54,185 bases of DNA from an uncultured bacterium (GCA_913009335.1 CAJVXN010000011.1:1-54185), one strand, 5' to 3'; counted from the first letter of the stretch, positions 33,525 through 44,027 are shown. A program made the numbers and translations. Notes: generated from the sequence alone by a model not told the origin.

Positions 33525-34328
33525 TTAAACTGTTGTAATAATAATACCTTTTTTATCCGCAAGCTTTATACACTTTTCTCTATCTAGCAGAAGAGTCTTA
33601 CCTGCCTCAATAGCAAGACAACTTATACCGGCTTTAATTAAATTTTTTATTGTCGTAATACCCACAACTGGCACATCAAAACGTATATCCTGCTGAGGCT
33701 TACTTACTTTTATAACTATTGCGCCCTCTCTTCCTATAATCCCGCCTCTTCGTATGGTAATATTTGTACCTTCTAACGCCTCAACAGCTAAAACAGCCCT
33801 CTCCTTAACAACTATAGTCTGACCGATATCTAATCCGGCAATTTTTTTAGCCATATCCAAGCCAAAAACTATATCCTTCTCTTCTTCCTCGCTTGGTTTT
33901 TTCTTTGTTAAAACTCCCTTTCCCGGAAGATAATCAGAGAGGAAACTTAAAGAACTTATCAATTCTACGCCCTCACTTTTTAATTTATCAGCGATTGCCC
34001 CGAAAATAGTATCGGCTTTTTTATCTTTTATATTCTTTAACAAACTTTCAAGTTCCGGACCAAAATTACTGGACTTACTAAACAACCTGCGCGGATTAAT
34101 CTGCCCTGCCATTACTGCCTGAGATATACCTTCTTTTTTAAATATTGCCGATATTTTATTGAACTGGCTTATCTTTAACCAAAAAAATTTATCGACGCGT
34201 CCTTTCAACTTAGGTGAAGTATCGCCCCTTACAGCAATAGCAACAACATCTACGCCTCGTTTTTTTGCTTGGGTTGCAAACAAAATAGGGAATCTACCCG
34301 AACCTGCTATAAGACCTATTTTATTCAT
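33525..34328 (-). CDS. lpxI: UDP-2,3-diacylglucosamine pyrophosphatase LpxI
   Basis: A 267-residue LpxI (DUF1009) enzyme that cleaves UDP-2,3-diacylglucosamine to lipid X in lipid A synthesis. It starts KIGLIAGSGRFPILFA and has the conserved VMAGQINPRRLF, a linker, and the C-terminal GREGAIVIKVSKPQQDIRFDVPVVG. The start at 34328 is chosen since 18 further upstream residues are not conserved. It replaces LpxH, a pattern seen in several Gram-negative phyla. Confidence 0.93.
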   Translation of the reverse strand: MNKIGLIAGSGRFPILFATQAKKRGVDVVAIAVRGDTSPKLKGRVDKFFWLKISQFNKISAIFKKEGISQAVMAGQINPRRLFSKSSNFGPELESLLKNIKDKKADTIFGAIADKLKSEGVELISSLSFLSDYLPGKGVLTKKKPSEEEEKDIVFGLDMAKKIAGLDIGQTIVVKERAVLAVEALEGTNITIRRGGIIGREGAIVIKVSKPQQDIRFDVPVVGITTIKNLIKAGISCLAIEAGKTLLLDREKCIKLADKKGIIITTV

Positions 34329-34382
34329 AATTAATCTCGCAAGTGACAAATAAACACAAGTAATCTTTAACTTACTACACAA

Positions 34383-34434
34383 GAAACCTCATCCGTCTTA
34401 GGCGGACTCGAAACCTTCCTCACGAGGTTTCAGT
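34383..34434. other. Complex inverted repeat upstream of lpxI
   Basis: GAAACCTC near 34383 and GAGGTTTC near 34424 form an 8-bp outer stem that encloses a TCCG-TCTTAGG-CGGA hairpin and a GGACTCGAAACC segment reminiscent of a tRNA T-arm. No gene is seen. Possibly a decayed copy of the tRNA-linked elements or an mRNA leader structure. Confidence 0.35.
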
Positions 34435-34496
34435 GGTTAGGAAAATGTTTTACTTGTTCTCATAAAAATATACTTTCCTATACCATAAAAATAATT

Positions 34497-35273
34497 CTAA
34501 CGGGATTTACAAACGCCTCTTTGAGAAGTAGCCATAAAATCAATCAATTGGGAAAGATAAACTGATTCCGGAATTTCTTTTTTTATCAATTTAATTGCAT
34601 TAAGCTTGGTATGCCGAGAAAAAAACATAATTTTAAAGGCTTTTTTTAATTGAAGGATTATTTTAGCATCAACTCCTGAACGCTTAAGACCTATTGAATT
34701 TAATCCATAAAGGGCGGCGGGACGTCCATCACAGGTAGAATACGGCGGGACATCCTGAACAACCTTAGAACATCCGCCAATAATAGCTAATTTTCCGACG
34801 CGAGTAAACTGATGTATTGCTGCTAGCCCGCCAATTATAGCCTTATCAGCAATTTCTACATGTCCGGCTAAAGTGCCGGCATTTGCAATAACGCACTCAT
34901 TGCCGACTCTACAATCATGCGCAATATGTGAATAGGCCATAATCAAATTACCCGAACCAATTATTGTCTTACCATTATCTCCAGTACCAAGATTAATAGT
35001 ACAATACTCACGGATGATATTATCATCTCCAATAATTAAAGAGCTTTCTTCTCCCTTAAATTTTAGATCCTGGGGGATGCTTCCTACAATCGCTCCCGTA
35101 AAAATCTTACATCGCTCCCCTATAGTAGTATTGCCGCAGACATGAGCATGCGCTTCAATCTCAGAGTCCTTCGCAATAGTAACTCCGTCATCAACTATAG
35201 CAAAAGGCCCGATTTTAACGCTATGCCCTATCTTAGCCTTTTTGGAAACTATTGCGGTAGGATGTATCTGCAT
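34497..35273 (-). CDS. lpxA: UDP-N-acetylglucosamine acyltransferase LpxA
   Basis: A 258-residue left-handed beta-helix enzyme catalysing the first step of lipid A synthesis. Hexapeptide repeats run from IHPTAIVSKKAKIG. The catalytic His lies in AYSHIAHDCRVGNECVIAN (about 113-131), with GGLAAIHQFTRVG following. The C-terminal helical domain starts near 190. It is part of the bamA-to-lpxA block but is separated from lpxC/fabZ by 329 bases. A TATAAT lies 4 bases before the ATG. Confidence 0.95.
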   Translation of the reverse strand: MQIHPTAIVSKKAKIGHSVKIGPFAIVDDGVTIAKDSEIEAHAHVCGNTTIGERCKIFTGAIVGSIPQDLKFKGEESSLIIGDDNIIREYCTINLGTGDNGKTIIGSGNLIMAYSHIAHDCRVGNECVIANAGTLAGHVEIADKAIIGGLAAIHQFTRVGKLAIIGGCSKVVQDVPPYSTCDGRPAALYGLNSIGLKRSGVDAKIILQLKKAFKIMFFSRHTKLNAIKLIKKEIPESVYLSQLIDFMATSQRGVCKSR

Positions 35274-35602
35274 ATTTATTATAAATTAAGGTTCTTTCGT
35301 AAATTTTGTAAATGTTTAGCGATAGATAGCTAGTAAAATTTTCTTTTTATTCGTCTTGATGCCCGTAAAAACTTACCGCATGCGTGAAGCCGCCGAAACT
35401 TTATCTGCGTAAAAAAAGCATTAAATTCAGCAATGGTTTCAAGAGCTCATATGCGGATAAAAAAAACTAATTTTGCTAAGCATCTATCACATTATTTACG
35501 AATAGCTCTAAATTAATAGCCCATTATCGAAACCTTCAAATTATCTATCGACTATGGACTATTACTACCTGCTCACCCATAAAGAAAAAATAATAGATTC
35601 TT
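35274..35602. other. Gap without recognisable gene
   Basis: 329 bases between lpxC/fabZ and lpxA. All frames are interrupted and I see no RNA gene, repeat family or clear terminator. Position suggests an internal promoter region for lpxA; a TATAAT on the minus strand lies 4 bases before the lpxA ATG but its -35 is not obvious. Confidence 0.5.
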
Positions 35603-36973
35603 TTATGAATCAACAAGCGCAAACATTAAAGTTGCCTCTGCAACGACTTTACCGCCTACAAGAGCCCTTGCCTGAACCCGCCCCGTCTTAGCTTTTATCC
35701 TGATTGCCTCGGCCTCTAAAATAAGCTGATCTCCCGGCAAAACAGTCTTCCTGAATTTAACTTTATCCGCTGCCAAAAAATAAGCAAGCTTACCTCTGTT
35801 TTCATCAGGAGCAAGCATCATAACACCACCAATCTGCGCCATCGCCTCTACTATCAAAACACCCGGCATAATCGGTTTCCCGGGAAAATGCCCCGTAAAA
35901 AAATTATCATTTATAGTAACATTTTTTACCCCTACAACGCGTTTACCGGGCTCAAGCGATAAAACTCTATCTACAAATAAAAATGGATAACGATGCGGAA
36001 GTATTTTCATAATTGTCTGCGCGTCCAACTCCTGCTCTCCATTATAATTAAAGGTACTTATAGATTTAACTCCCGCTCTTTCATGTCTGTCTTTTTGCTG
36101 ATATATTTTTTTTAGTAACTTTATATTTAGAGGATGTCCGCTTTTTAAAGCAATTACATGCCCCCTTAACGGCAGACCGAGTAAATACAAATCTCCTATC
36201 AAATCTAAAACTTTATGCCTGGCAAATTCGTCATCAAAACGTAATTTATTCTTAATTACATCTTTCTTCCCCACCACTAATGTATTATCGTAATTTGCCC
36301 CCTTGCCTAATCCCTGATCCCGTAATATGCTTGCTTCTTCTTCAAGACAAAAAGTACGCGAGGAAACAATATTCTCCCTAAAACTATCGCAATCTATGCT
36401 TGCATCAAAATACTGATCTTTAAGTAATGGGTGATTATAGCTTAAAGTGTAAGATACGCGAAAATCAGCAGCAGGAACAATTACAAGCGATGCATTATCC
36501 TCTTCTGCCCAAACCGGATCTTTTACAAGGAAATACTTACGCACTGCGTCTTGTTCCATAATTTGAGCGTTTTTTAAAATATCCAGAAATTCTAACCCAC
36601 TGCCATCAAGGCCGGGAACCTCATTGTTATCCATTTCAATAAAAATATTATCAATACATAGTCCTGCGAATACCGCCATGAGATGTTCAATGGTATGAAT
36701 CTCAGCCCCGTCGCAAGATATAGATGTACGCCGAGGACTCTTGACTAAATCAAGAAGATTATTAACCTCTGCCTTAATAACCGGTTTACCAGGTAAGACC
36801 CATCCTTTCAATGCATCAGGCTGGTCTATCCCTGTGGATAAATCCACCCTGACAAAATTTATACCGGAATTTACAGGCGCAGGCTTAAATTTAACTATAA
36901 CTGCATTACCTGTATGTAAACCTATTCCCTTTATGCTAGCTTCTTTTCCTATTGTCCTCTGTTTCTCGTTCAT
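35603..36973 (-). CDS. Fused LpxC deacetylase / FabZ dehydratase
   Basis: A 456-residue bifunctional protein. Residues 1-300 are LpxC, the zinc UDP-3-O-acyl-GlcNAc deacetylase, with zinc ligands at H97 ([10 protein letters not shown]), H253 and D257 ([16 protein letters not shown]). Residues about 312-456 are FabZ, the 3-hydroxyacyl-ACP dehydratase, with [10 protein letters not shown] at 327-336 and the catalytic His362 and Glu376 in [20 protein letters not shown]. The fusion joins the committed lipid A step with fatty-acid supply and is known from Bacteroidetes and some PVC lineages. It overlaps lpxD by 38 bases. Confidence 0.96.
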   Translation of the reverse strand: MNEKQRTIGKEASIKGIGLHTGNAVIVKFKPAPVNSGINFVRVDLSTGIDQPDALKGWVLPGKPVIKAEVNNLLDLVKSPRRTSISCDGAEIHTIEHLMAVFAGLCIDNIFIEMDNNEVPGLDGSGLEFLDILKNAQIMEQDAVRKYFLVKDPVWAEEDNASLVIVPAADFRVSYTLSYNHPLLKDQYFDASIDCDSFRENIVSSRTFCLEEEASILRDQGLGKGANYDNTLVVGKKDVIKNKLRFDDEFARHKVLDLIGDLYLLGLPLRGHVIALKSGHPLNIKLLKKIYQQKDRHERAGVKSISTFNYNGEQELDAQTIMKILPHRYPFLFVDRVLSLEPGKRVVGVKNVTINDNFFTGHFPGKPIMPGVLIVEAMAQIGGVMMLAPDENRGKLAYFLAADKVKFRKTVLPGDQLILEAEAIRIKAKTGRVQARALVGGKVVAEATLMFALVDS

Positions 36974-38012
36974 CTATTGCCCTTTCTTCCAATTCAGCAA
37001 CCCTACGTTTTAAATCATTAATTGTTTTGTATAAACTGGGTAATTTCTGCACACAGGCATTTACGCGCTTGGCTATATCGTGAGGTTTTGCCGGATAACC
37101 TGAAACTTTCACATTTGCCGGTATCGATTTAGTAACTCCGGCCTGTGCGGCGACTACAGCACCATCACCTATTTTGATATGTCCTACAATTCCTGCCTGA
37201 CCTGCTAAAATAACACTATTACCAACAATCGTACTTCCGGAAATTCCTGCTTGCGCTATAACAATAGAATTTTCTCCTATTACTACGTTATGCGCAATCT
37301 GTACAAGATTATCGATTTTTGTCCCTTTGCCTATTATTGTCTTATCAAAACGCGCCCTATCAATTGTAACATTAGCCCCGATTTCCACATTATCTTCAAT
37401 TAAAACAGTTCCAATCTGGGGAATTTTTTCATGCATCCCGTGAACAATAGCAAAACCGAAGCCGTCCGAACCGATAACGCTGCCACTATGAATAATAACC
37501 TTATCCTTAATAACTATTCTCTCGCGGATAGATACATTTGGATAGATAAGAGCATTTTTACCTATAGAAGAATGGTGTCCGATATAACATCCGGAATATA
37601 TTACCGAATCATCACCTATTGAGACTCCATCTTCCACTACAACGCAAGAACCAATTGCCACATTCTTGCCTAACTTTACATTTTTACCCAATACAGCAGT
37701 AGAATGAATACCCTGATGATGCATTGCATGATTAGGTGATATTAAAGAAATCATCTTAGCAAAGGCTAAAGACGGATTTTCTGTCTTAATTATTGGTTTT
37801 GAGGCGGATTCAATTTCCCTGGATGTAATAATGGCGGAAGCGTGAGTATGCTCAATCAAAGGTACATATTTTGAATTAGCTACAAAAGTCAAATCACCGT
37901 CTTTTGCCTCTTTTATGCCACAAACACCGGTAATAAGAGTATTTGGCTCACCGACGATTTCCCCATCAATAAGTTTAGCAACCTCACGCAATGTCTTTTT
38001 AAATTTAAGCAT
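36936..38012 (-). CDS. lpxD: UDP-3-O-acylglucosamine N-acyltransferase LpxD
   Basis: A 358-residue hexapeptide-repeat acyltransferase acting third in lipid A synthesis. It has an N-terminal uridine-binding domain ([16 protein letters not shown]), beta-helix repeats from about 100 to 300, the catalytic His region [14 protein letters not shown], and a C-terminal coiled coil ([20 protein letters not shown]). The stop overlaps lpxC/fabZ by 38 bases. Confidence 0.95.
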   Translation of the reverse strand: MLKFKKTLREVAKLIDGEIVGEPNTLITGVCGIKEAKDGDLTFVANSKYVPLIEHTHASAIITSREIESASKPIIKTENPSLAFAKMISLISPNHAMHHQGIHSTAVLGKNVKLGKNVAIGSCVVVEDGVSIGDDSVIYSGCYIGHHSSIGKNALIYPNVSIRERIVIKDKVIIHSGSVIGSDGFGFAIVHGMHEKIPQIGTVLIEDNVEIGANVTIDRARFDKTIIGKGTKIDNLVQIAHNVVIGENSIVIAQAGISGSTIVGNSVILAGQAGIVGHIKIGDGAVVAAQAGVTKSIPANVKVSGYPAKPHDIAKRVNACVQKLPSLYKTINDLKRRVAELEERAIDERETEDNRKRS

Positions 38013-38029
38013 GTTAAAACAATTCTTAT

Positions 38030-38533
38030 CTATTTCTTTTTATTAACCAGGGCAATAATTGCATCTGTTATATCATTACCTTTATCTTGATAAACTAACA
38101 CCCGATCATTAAATACTAAGGTGTATCCTTGCGCCTTGGCATACTTACGGATAGTTTCTTCTATGTACTCCAATATCTCTCTAATCTTTTCATCTCTTTC
38201 ATTTCGTAAATCCAGCCTTTTATTTGTATCGTATTCCTGAAAAGATCTTATTTTTCCCTCTATCTCTTTAGTCTTTTTTTCTTTTTGTTTTTCATTTAGT
38301 AAAACAAGTTTATCTTGTAGCTTCTTTATCTCGTTGGCCTTCTTCTCGCGCTCTCCTTCATAGGCTTTCTGTTTACCCTCTAGCTTTTTATCGTATTCTT
38401 TAGTTTTACTGTATTCATTAAAAATCTTACTTAAATTTACATAGCCTATTTTTTCAGCTGCATAAAGCTTCCCATTAAATAAACATATCGCTATAAATAT
38501 TGCTAGGAATACAAATGTTACCTTTCTCATCAA
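38030..38533 (-). CDS. OmpH/Skp-family periplasmic chaperone
   Basis: A 167-residue Skp-like protein. A signal peptide spans residues 1-25 ([23 protein letters not shown]) and is followed by [14 protein letters not shown], then a long charged coiled coil (about 45-115) forming the Skp tentacles. It is expected to hold unfolded outer-membrane proteins for BamA, which is the gene immediately upstream in the same operon. Confidence 0.9.
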   Translation of the reverse strand: MMRKVTFVFLAIFIAICLFNGKLYAAEKIGYVNLSKIFNEYSKTKEYDKKLEGKQKAYEGEREKKANEIKKLQDKLVLLNEKQKEKKTKEIEGKIRSFQEYDTNKRLDLRNERDEKIREILEYIEETIRKYAKAQGYTLVFNDRVLVYQDKGNDITDAIIALVNKKK

Positions 38534-38586
38534 TTTCTCCTTTCTACCATTTATAATATTAAAATACTTCCTATATTTATTTGCTA

Positions 38587-41004
38587 TTAAAACCCGCGGC
38601 TTACGCTAAAATGGAACTTACCTGACTTCGTATCTTCCCCGGGCTCAGTATCCAGAGGATAACCGTAATCTAATTTTATCGGGCCGATAGGCGTCTTAAC
38701 CCGCACACCTAAACCTATCCCGGATTTAAAACCACCGTTACCCAAATCACCGGAATCAGACCATACATTACCTACGTCATAGAAAACAGCACCTTTTATA
38801 AAATCCAGTAACGGATGAGTATATTCAACGTTAGCTAAAAACATTGCCTCCCCGCCTAAAGGATCCTCTGTAAATGTATCAATAGGACCAATCTTTCTCT
38901 CATTATACCCGCGGATACTGTTTGATCCGCCAACGTAGAACCTTTCATATATAGGCACACTATTAGAATCATCAAACTCATCCACAATACCTGCGCGTAA
39001 TCTAAATTCTAATACGGAATATTTGGCATCTTCTTTTCGTTTCGTTTTGCCAAATCTAAAAATAGGAATATCATAAATACCGCTCCCGATGATTCTAAAG
39101 AAATCCTTATCTCCTCCAAATGGCCCTCCGGCCACTTCAAATGAACCGCTCAACACAGTACCCCGAGTTGGGCTAAATTTGTTATCACGGGTATCACGCG
39201 TCAGCCTAAGGCCCAAACTACTTATTAAATTTTTTCCTTCTTCATTCTTTAAATCATTTGTTGCGTCAGTTGGTACACTGCTTATTTCTACGTTATCTAT
39301 TCTGTAAGTTAGGCCCGCGCTTATAAATTCACTTATTTCCTTGGTAAATCGTATATTACCCCCGCTTTTATTTTCATCGTATCCATACCCAACATCACTT
39401 GCTCGAGCATGCTCTGTTTTATACGCGTCAAAACCGAAAGATAAAGGATAATCAAAAATCCACGGTTCAGTAAAACTCAACTCAAAACTACTACTTACAG
39501 AGCCTAACTGAGCCCTGAGCCGTAAATCCTGTCCTGCCCCCGTAAAAGTGTTAAAGTTCTTAAAGTCAAAATTTCGCTGGGCAACTTCCAAAAAACCAAT
39601 TAATTTATCTACCGAACTATACCCGCCACCAAAACTAAATTCACCTGTTTTAGATTCCTTAACATCAATAATTAAATCTTTACTATCTTCCCGGTCAGTA
39701 TCCGACATATCAAAACCGACTTCTTCAAAGAATCCCAGATTATAAAGCCGCTCTTTGCTTCTACGTAATTTTTTCCCGTCAAACTGCTCTCCGGGATTAA
39801 TGCGTAATTCGCGTCGAATGACTTTATCTTTAGTCTTAATATTCCCCCTAATATTAATACGGTTAATATATGCCACTTCGTTTTCAACTACCGTATAGAC
39901 TATATTTACCTGGCTTGTATCTGGATTTAGAAAGGTACTAAAATCTATCCTGGCAAAGATATAACCCTTATCAAAATAATAAGCCTGTATATTTGCCGCA
40001 TCATTTCGCACATCGGATTCAGTATAAACATCACCTTGCGATATATATAATTCCCGCTCTAAAGCAAAAGTATCGGCAATAACATTACCTTTTATCCGAA
40101 TATTACCTATTCTGTATTGCTGTCCTTCATCTATTATGATTGTAATATAAATATGGCCGGCTGCCATATCTCTATCTATATCTTTACTGACCTCGACATC
40201 TATAAAACCCTTAGCGCGGTAAAAAGCGGTAATTCTTTCTATGTCTTCGGCTAAAACATCTTCTTTAAGAAGACCGGCGCTAAACCACCAGCTCTTCTTT
40301 TTTGTTTTCATTAGTTTTAAGATTCTTTTTTCTTTAAAACTAATCGCCCCCTCAACAATAACTTTTCGTACCTTTATCCTTTTCCCTTCATCAATTACAA
40401 ATTCTATATTTGCGTTTTCTTCTGTATTATCCAAGGACACATTATGCTTGATGGAAACATTAGAAAAGCCTTTATTGGCATATAGGGCTTTTATTTCCTT
40501 GATATCCTGTTTTAGCTTAAGATAATCAAGGTGTTGATTAACCCTGGAATTAATTACACTTAGTGTTTTCTTCTGTCCTACAGATTTTAGACCTTTAAAA
40601 CTGATCTTCTTTATTATAGGATTTTCTGTAACAAGGAAAATGACTTTTACCCCATCTTTAAAATCTTCCAGTTCTATTCTAATGTCACTAAAGAAACCGG
40701 TATTATAAAGCCTTTTAATATCATCTCTTGCGATATGGACAGAATAATTATGATTCAGGCGGGTTTTTATCTTAGATAAAATAACACTCGTGCTTATGCC
40801 TCGATTACCCCTGATATCTAAAGCAGTAACCTTTTTTTCCTCTTTGACTATATTTACAATGCCCGACCCCTCCTGGGCCCCTTCCTGAGCGAAGGAATAA
40901 GAAGCAAAAACAACTCCAAGCATAAACCCTGCAACAGAGAATTTTACCCCAAGCCAAAATAGCTTTCTAAAACTGTAACTTCCGGATAATAAGTTGAAAT
41001 TCAT
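38587..41004 (-). CDS. bamA: Outer membrane assembly factor BamA
   Basis: An 805-residue Omp85 protein. Signal peptide to about residue 39 (ASYSFA), then five POTRA domains (about 55-125, 126-205, 206-295, 298-375, 378-450) and a C-terminal 16-strand barrel ending HFSVSRGF with a terminal Phe. The VRGY-like substrate motif appears as SIRGYNERKIG (about 693-703). It inserts beta-barrel proteins in the outer membrane and heads the bamA-ompH-lpxD-lpxC/fabZ run. Its promoter ends 7 bases before the ATG. Confidence 0.96.
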   Translation of the reverse strand: MNFNLLSGSYSFRKLFWLGVKFSVAGFMLGVVFASYSFAQEGAQEGSGIVNIVKEEKKVTALDIRGNRGISTSVILSKIKTRLNHNYSVHIARDDIKRLYNTGFFSDIRIELEDFKDGVKVIFLVTENPIIKKISFKGLKSVGQKKTLSVINSRVNQHLDYLKLKQDIKEIKALYANKGFSNVSIKHNVSLDNTEENANIEFVIDEGKRIKVRKVIVEGAISFKEKRILKLMKTKKKSWWFSAGLLKEDVLAEDIERITAFYRAKGFIDVEVSKDIDRDMAAGHIYITIIIDEGQQYRIGNIRIKGNVIADTFALERELYISQGDVYTESDVRNDAANIQAYYFDKGYIFARIDFSTFLNPDTSQVNIVYTVVENEVAYINRINIRGNIKTKDKVIRRELRINPGEQFDGKKLRRSKERLYNLGFFEEVGFDMSDTDREDSKDLIIDVKESKTGEFSFGGGYSSVDKLIGFLEVAQRNFDFKNFNTFTGAGQDLRLRAQLGSVSSSFELSFTEPWIFDYPLSFGFDAYKTEHARASDVGYGYDENKSGGNIRFTKEISEFISAGLTYRIDNVEISSVPTDATNDLKNEEGKNLISSLGLRLTRDTRDNKFSPTRGTVLSGSFEVAGGPFGGDKDFFRIIGSGIYDIPIFRFGKTKRKEDAKYSVLEFRLRAGIVDEFDDSNSVPIYERFYVGGSNSIRGYNERKIGPIDTFTEDPLGGEAMFLANVEYTHPLLDFIKGAVFYDVGNVWSDSGDLGNGGFKSGIGLGVRVKTPIGPIKLDYGYPLDTEPGEDTKSGKFHFSVSRGF

Positions 41005-41011
41005 ATCTTAT

Positions 41012-41040
41012 ATTATAAGAAAATCTTTAATAATAGTCAA
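41012..41040 (-). promoter_or_regulatory. Leaderless promoter of bamA
   Basis: TTGACT (41040-41035), 17-base spacer, consensus TATAAT (41017-41012), then 7 bases to the bamA ATG at 41004. The predicted transcript starts at or beside the start codon. There is no ribosome-binding site. Confidence 0.82.
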
Positions 41041-41152
41041 ACATTTTAACGCTTTTTCGCCAAATTCACAAAATAAATTTAAACCATCCTGACGCTAATT
41101 ATATAGATTATATTCTTTTTGGACTTAACCAAAAAGTTACACTGATTAATTA

Positions 41153-42493
41153 TTATTCAAATCCGCGCGCGGAATCCTCAAATTTTGTATATTCTTTTAA
41201 AAAAGTGAGCTTAATAGTACCAACAGGACCATTTCTTTGCTTAGCTATTATTATATCTGCTAAGCCTTTATTAGTTTCCGTAGGATTATAATATTCTTCA
41301 CGGAATAAAAAAGTAACCACATCCGCATCTTGCTCAATAGCTCCGGATTCACGTAGATCCGAAAGCATGGGCCTATGATCAGTGCGAGATTCAACTGCGC
41401 GGGAAAGCTGACTTATGGCAATAACAGCCACGTTTAACTCACGGGCGAGCGCCTTAAGTGAACGGGATATCTCGGATATCTCCTGTTGCCTTGAATCCTG
41501 ATTTTTCCCTCCTCCTCGCATAAGCTGCAAATAATCTACTATAAATAATTGAATATTATGCTGTGCCTTAAGCCTGCGAGCTTTTGCGCGTAGTTCCAAA
41601 ACTGAAAGAGCGGGAGTATCATCAATAAAAATGGCCGACTCAGAAAGCTTTCCTGCGGCCGCGGTAATCTTGGGCCAATCAGACGTAGATAAAAACCCGG
41701 TCCGCACGCTATGCGCGTCAACTCTCGCATGAAGACATAAAAGACGCTGGACTAATTGTTCCCTGGACATCTCCAGGCTAAAAAGAGCCGTGGGTATTTT
41801 TTCCTCCACCCCAAGATGGTTTGCAATACATAAAGCAAAAGCGCTCTTCCCCATTGATGGACGAGCAGCAATAATGATTAAATCCGCGGGCTGAAAACCG
41901 GCAGTTTTGCTATCGAAATCAGTAAATCCGGAAGGTAATCCCGTAACCTGGGATTTATTCTGATAAAGCTGATCTATTTTTTCTACTGCTTCGTTTACCA
42001 AATCTTTTATGGGCAATAATCCGCCCTCTACTCTTTTATCTGTGATTTCAAAGATTGTTCTCTCGGCCCTATCTAAAAGTTCATCTACTCTACTATCAGC
42101 CTCATAGCTTTCTGTAATTATCTGGGTAGATTTATTTATCAAAAGACGCAAGATACTCTTTTCCTTAACTATGCGCGCGTAATTTACAACATTAGCAGCC
42201 GTAGGAACAGCATTAACTACATTTGTTAAATAGCTAGCTCCTCCTATTGCCTCGAGTGAATTTATCCGCTTTAACTCATCAGTCAGAGTAATTAAATCAA
42301 CGGGTTTGCTTTGATTAAAAAGAGTAACTATGCAATCAAAAATTTTGGTATGAGCATCTTTATAAAAATGGCTCGAGTCCATTATTTCTATTGCGTCGTT
42401 TATAGCATCCTCTTCAAGAAGCATGGAGCCCAAAACAGCCATTTCTGCTTCAATATTTTGTGGTGGGATTTTTTCTAATATTATATCAGCCAT
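41153..42493 (-). CDS. dnaB: Replicative DNA helicase
   Basis: A 446-residue hexameric helicase. The N-terminal DnaG-binding domain (PPQNIEAEMAVLGSMLLEE) is followed by a RecA-like ATPase with Walker A IIAARPSMGKSAFAL (about 207-221), Walker B LFIVDYLQLM and the ISQLSRAVESR motif. No intein is present here, although DnaB is a common intein host. It is the last gene of the conserved rpsF-ssb-rpsR-rplI-dnaB order. Confidence 0.97.
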   Translation of the reverse strand: MADIILEKIPPQNIEAEMAVLGSMLLEEDAINDAIEIMDSSHFYKDAHTKIFDCIVTLFNQSKPVDLITLTDELKRINSLEAIGGASYLTNVVNAVPTAANVVNYARIVKEKSILRLLINKSTQIITESYEADSRVDELLDRAERTIFEITDKRVEGGLLPIKDLVNEAVEKIDQLYQNKSQVTGLPSGFTDFDSKTAGFQPADLIIIAARPSMGKSAFALCIANHLGVEEKIPTALFSLEMSREQLVQRLLCLHARVDAHSVRTGFLSTSDWPKITAAAGKLSESAIFIDDTPALSVLELRAKARRLKAQHNIQLFIVDYLQLMRGGGKNQDSRQQEISEISRSLKALARELNVAVIAISQLSRAVESRTDHRPMLSDLRESGAIEQDADVVTFLFREEYYNPTETNKGLADIIIAKQRNGPVGTIKLTFLKEYTKFEDSARGFE

Positions 42494-42562
42494 ATCTAAT
42501 TAATGCTCGGTGCATAACGCAATAGTAAAAATATTAAATACTAAACGCTGCACGTTATTACG

Positions 42563-43012
42563 CTATCCGTTATTTTTTACAACCCAGACTTTCAGCTTTG
42601 CTTTTACTTCCGGATGAAGATCCACCTCAATATCGTATATTCCCAGTTTTTTTATGGGTTCATCTAACACGATTTGTTTTTTTTCCAACACTACACCGTC
42701 TGCCTCAAGCGCAGAAGCGATATGAGCGGCAGTAACACTACCGTATAACTCATCATCCCCATGCACATCCACAGAAACAGTACAGGACAGGCTCGATAAC
42801 TTCTTGGCAAAATCTTCTGCCTTTTTCTTATCCTCTTCGGATGCTTGCGCCGAAAGCTTTAATCTTTTTTCAATTGTCTCAAGATTAGCCGATGTTGCGC
42901 GAAGCGCCTTTTTTTGAGGAAGTAGAAAATTACGCGCAAAACCGTCTTTAACATCCACAACTGTTCCTTTTTTACCTAAACTTTTCACATCCTGCTGCAA
43001 TACGACTTTCAC
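42563..43012 (-). CDS. rplI: 50S ribosomal protein L9
   Basis: A 149-residue two-domain bL9. The N-terminal rRNA-binding domain reads MKVVLQQDVKSLGKKGTVVDVKDGFARNFLLP, followed by the long connecting helix and C-terminal domain. Normal size. It follows rpsR after a 167-base gap with no feature seen. Confidence 0.97.
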   Translation of the reverse strand: MKVVLQQDVKSLGKKGTVVDVKDGFARNFLLPQKKALRATSANLETIEKRLKLSAQASEEDKKKAEDFAKKLSSLSCTVSVDVHGDDELYGSVTAAHIASALEADGVVLEKKQIVLDEPIKKLGIYDIEVDLHPEVKAKLKVWVVKNNG

Positions 43013-43179
43013 GATATATTACCCCCTTATAAAACCATAACTTACGCCTATTGCTCAAAATCAAATATCCTCTAAGCATCTATCAAGTTACGGTCTGCTT
43101 TTAACAGTTAAAAACACCTTAAACTACTTCTAAAATATTTTGGCGCTAAAAATAAAATTGGCCGATAAACCTCTAAAAA

Positions 43180-43473
43180 TTATCTTACGTAAGGCAATAG
43201 TGCTAAAAATCTTGCTCTCTTTACCAAAACCGCTATTTTTCTTTGGTGCCTTGCGCAATTACCGGTAACACGCCGGGATAAAATTTTACCTCTCTCATTT
43301 AAAAATCGTTCTATTCTTTTTACTTCCTTATAGTCAAAATTTACCCCATCATCCCTACAAAATCTACAAGTTTTCTTTTCTACAACCCCTATGCGCTCTC
43401 TTGCTGCCCCTCTCCTACCTTTACCCTTTCCTGCTTTACCTCTACGCGATCCAAATGATCCAATCAAAACCAT
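43180..43473 (-). CDS. rpsR: 30S ribosomal protein S18
   Basis: A 97-residue bS18 with an extended Gly/Lys/Arg-rich N-terminus (about 28 residues), then the conserved CRFCRDDG, DYKEVKRIERFLNERGKILSRRVTGNCARHQR core and the LALLPYVR end. The CxxC plus downstream Cys and His make it the zinc-binding form. Confidence 0.97.
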   Translation of the reverse strand: MVLIGSFGSRRGKAGKGKGRRGAARERIGVVEKKTCRFCRDDGVNFDYKEVKRIERFLNERGKILSRRVTGNCARHQRKIAVLVKRARFLALLPYVR

Positions 43474-43568
43474 ACCCTCCTTTTATCTACAAATGCTATT
43501 TTTTAGTTATTAATTAAAATTACTCAACTCCCACTATTTTAAAAGATACATATCTTAGCTATCAACCT

Positions 43569-44027
43569 TTAACCCTCTTCGCTTGGCCAGGGAACTGCAT
43601 CCTTATTTTCACTAGAAAAGTTATCCATATTCTTATCTTCTTTTTCTGTTGCGGGTAAAATATTACTATCGTCCCCTGATCTTGCTCCTGCCTGCTTTTG
43701 ACTATTCAAAAATTGCACGCGCTCTGCCCTTATTTCTATTGTATTGCGCTTTGTGCCGTCTGGAGCATCCCAAGAACGTGACTGAAGCCTTCCTTCTACA
43801 AACACAGAACTCCCTTTGTTAAGATACTGATTGCACGCCTCAGCTTGCTTATCCCAAACTACCGCTGTAATAAAACAAGTTTCTTCTTTTTGCTCACCGG
43901 CCCTATCGCGAAAACGCCGATTTACAGCAACTCGCAAATTAACTACGGCTGTACCAGAGGGAATATAACGCAATTCAGGGTCACGGGTTAAATTACCGAT
44001 TATAAGTACTTTATTTAAACTAGCCAT
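43569..44027 (-). CDS. ssb: Single-stranded DNA-binding protein
   Basis: A 152-residue SSB. The OB fold covers 1-110 (LNKVLIIGNLTRDPELRYIPSGTAVVNLRVAVN, FVEGRLQSRSWDAPDG). The linker is short and acidic, and the protein ends in VPWPSEEG. The usual acidic DDIPF-type tail is therefore modified (proline and glutamates, no terminal Phe). A GAGGAGG ribosome-binding site lies just downstream of alternative hairpins. Confidence 0.95.
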   Translation of the reverse strand: MASLNKVLIIGNLTRDPELRYIPSGTAVVNLRVAVNRRFRDRAGEQKEETCFITAVVWDKQAEACNQYLNKGSSVFVEGRLQSRSWDAPDGTKRNTIEIRAERVQFLNSQKQAGARSGDDSNILPATEKEDKNMDNFSSENKDAVPWPSEEG

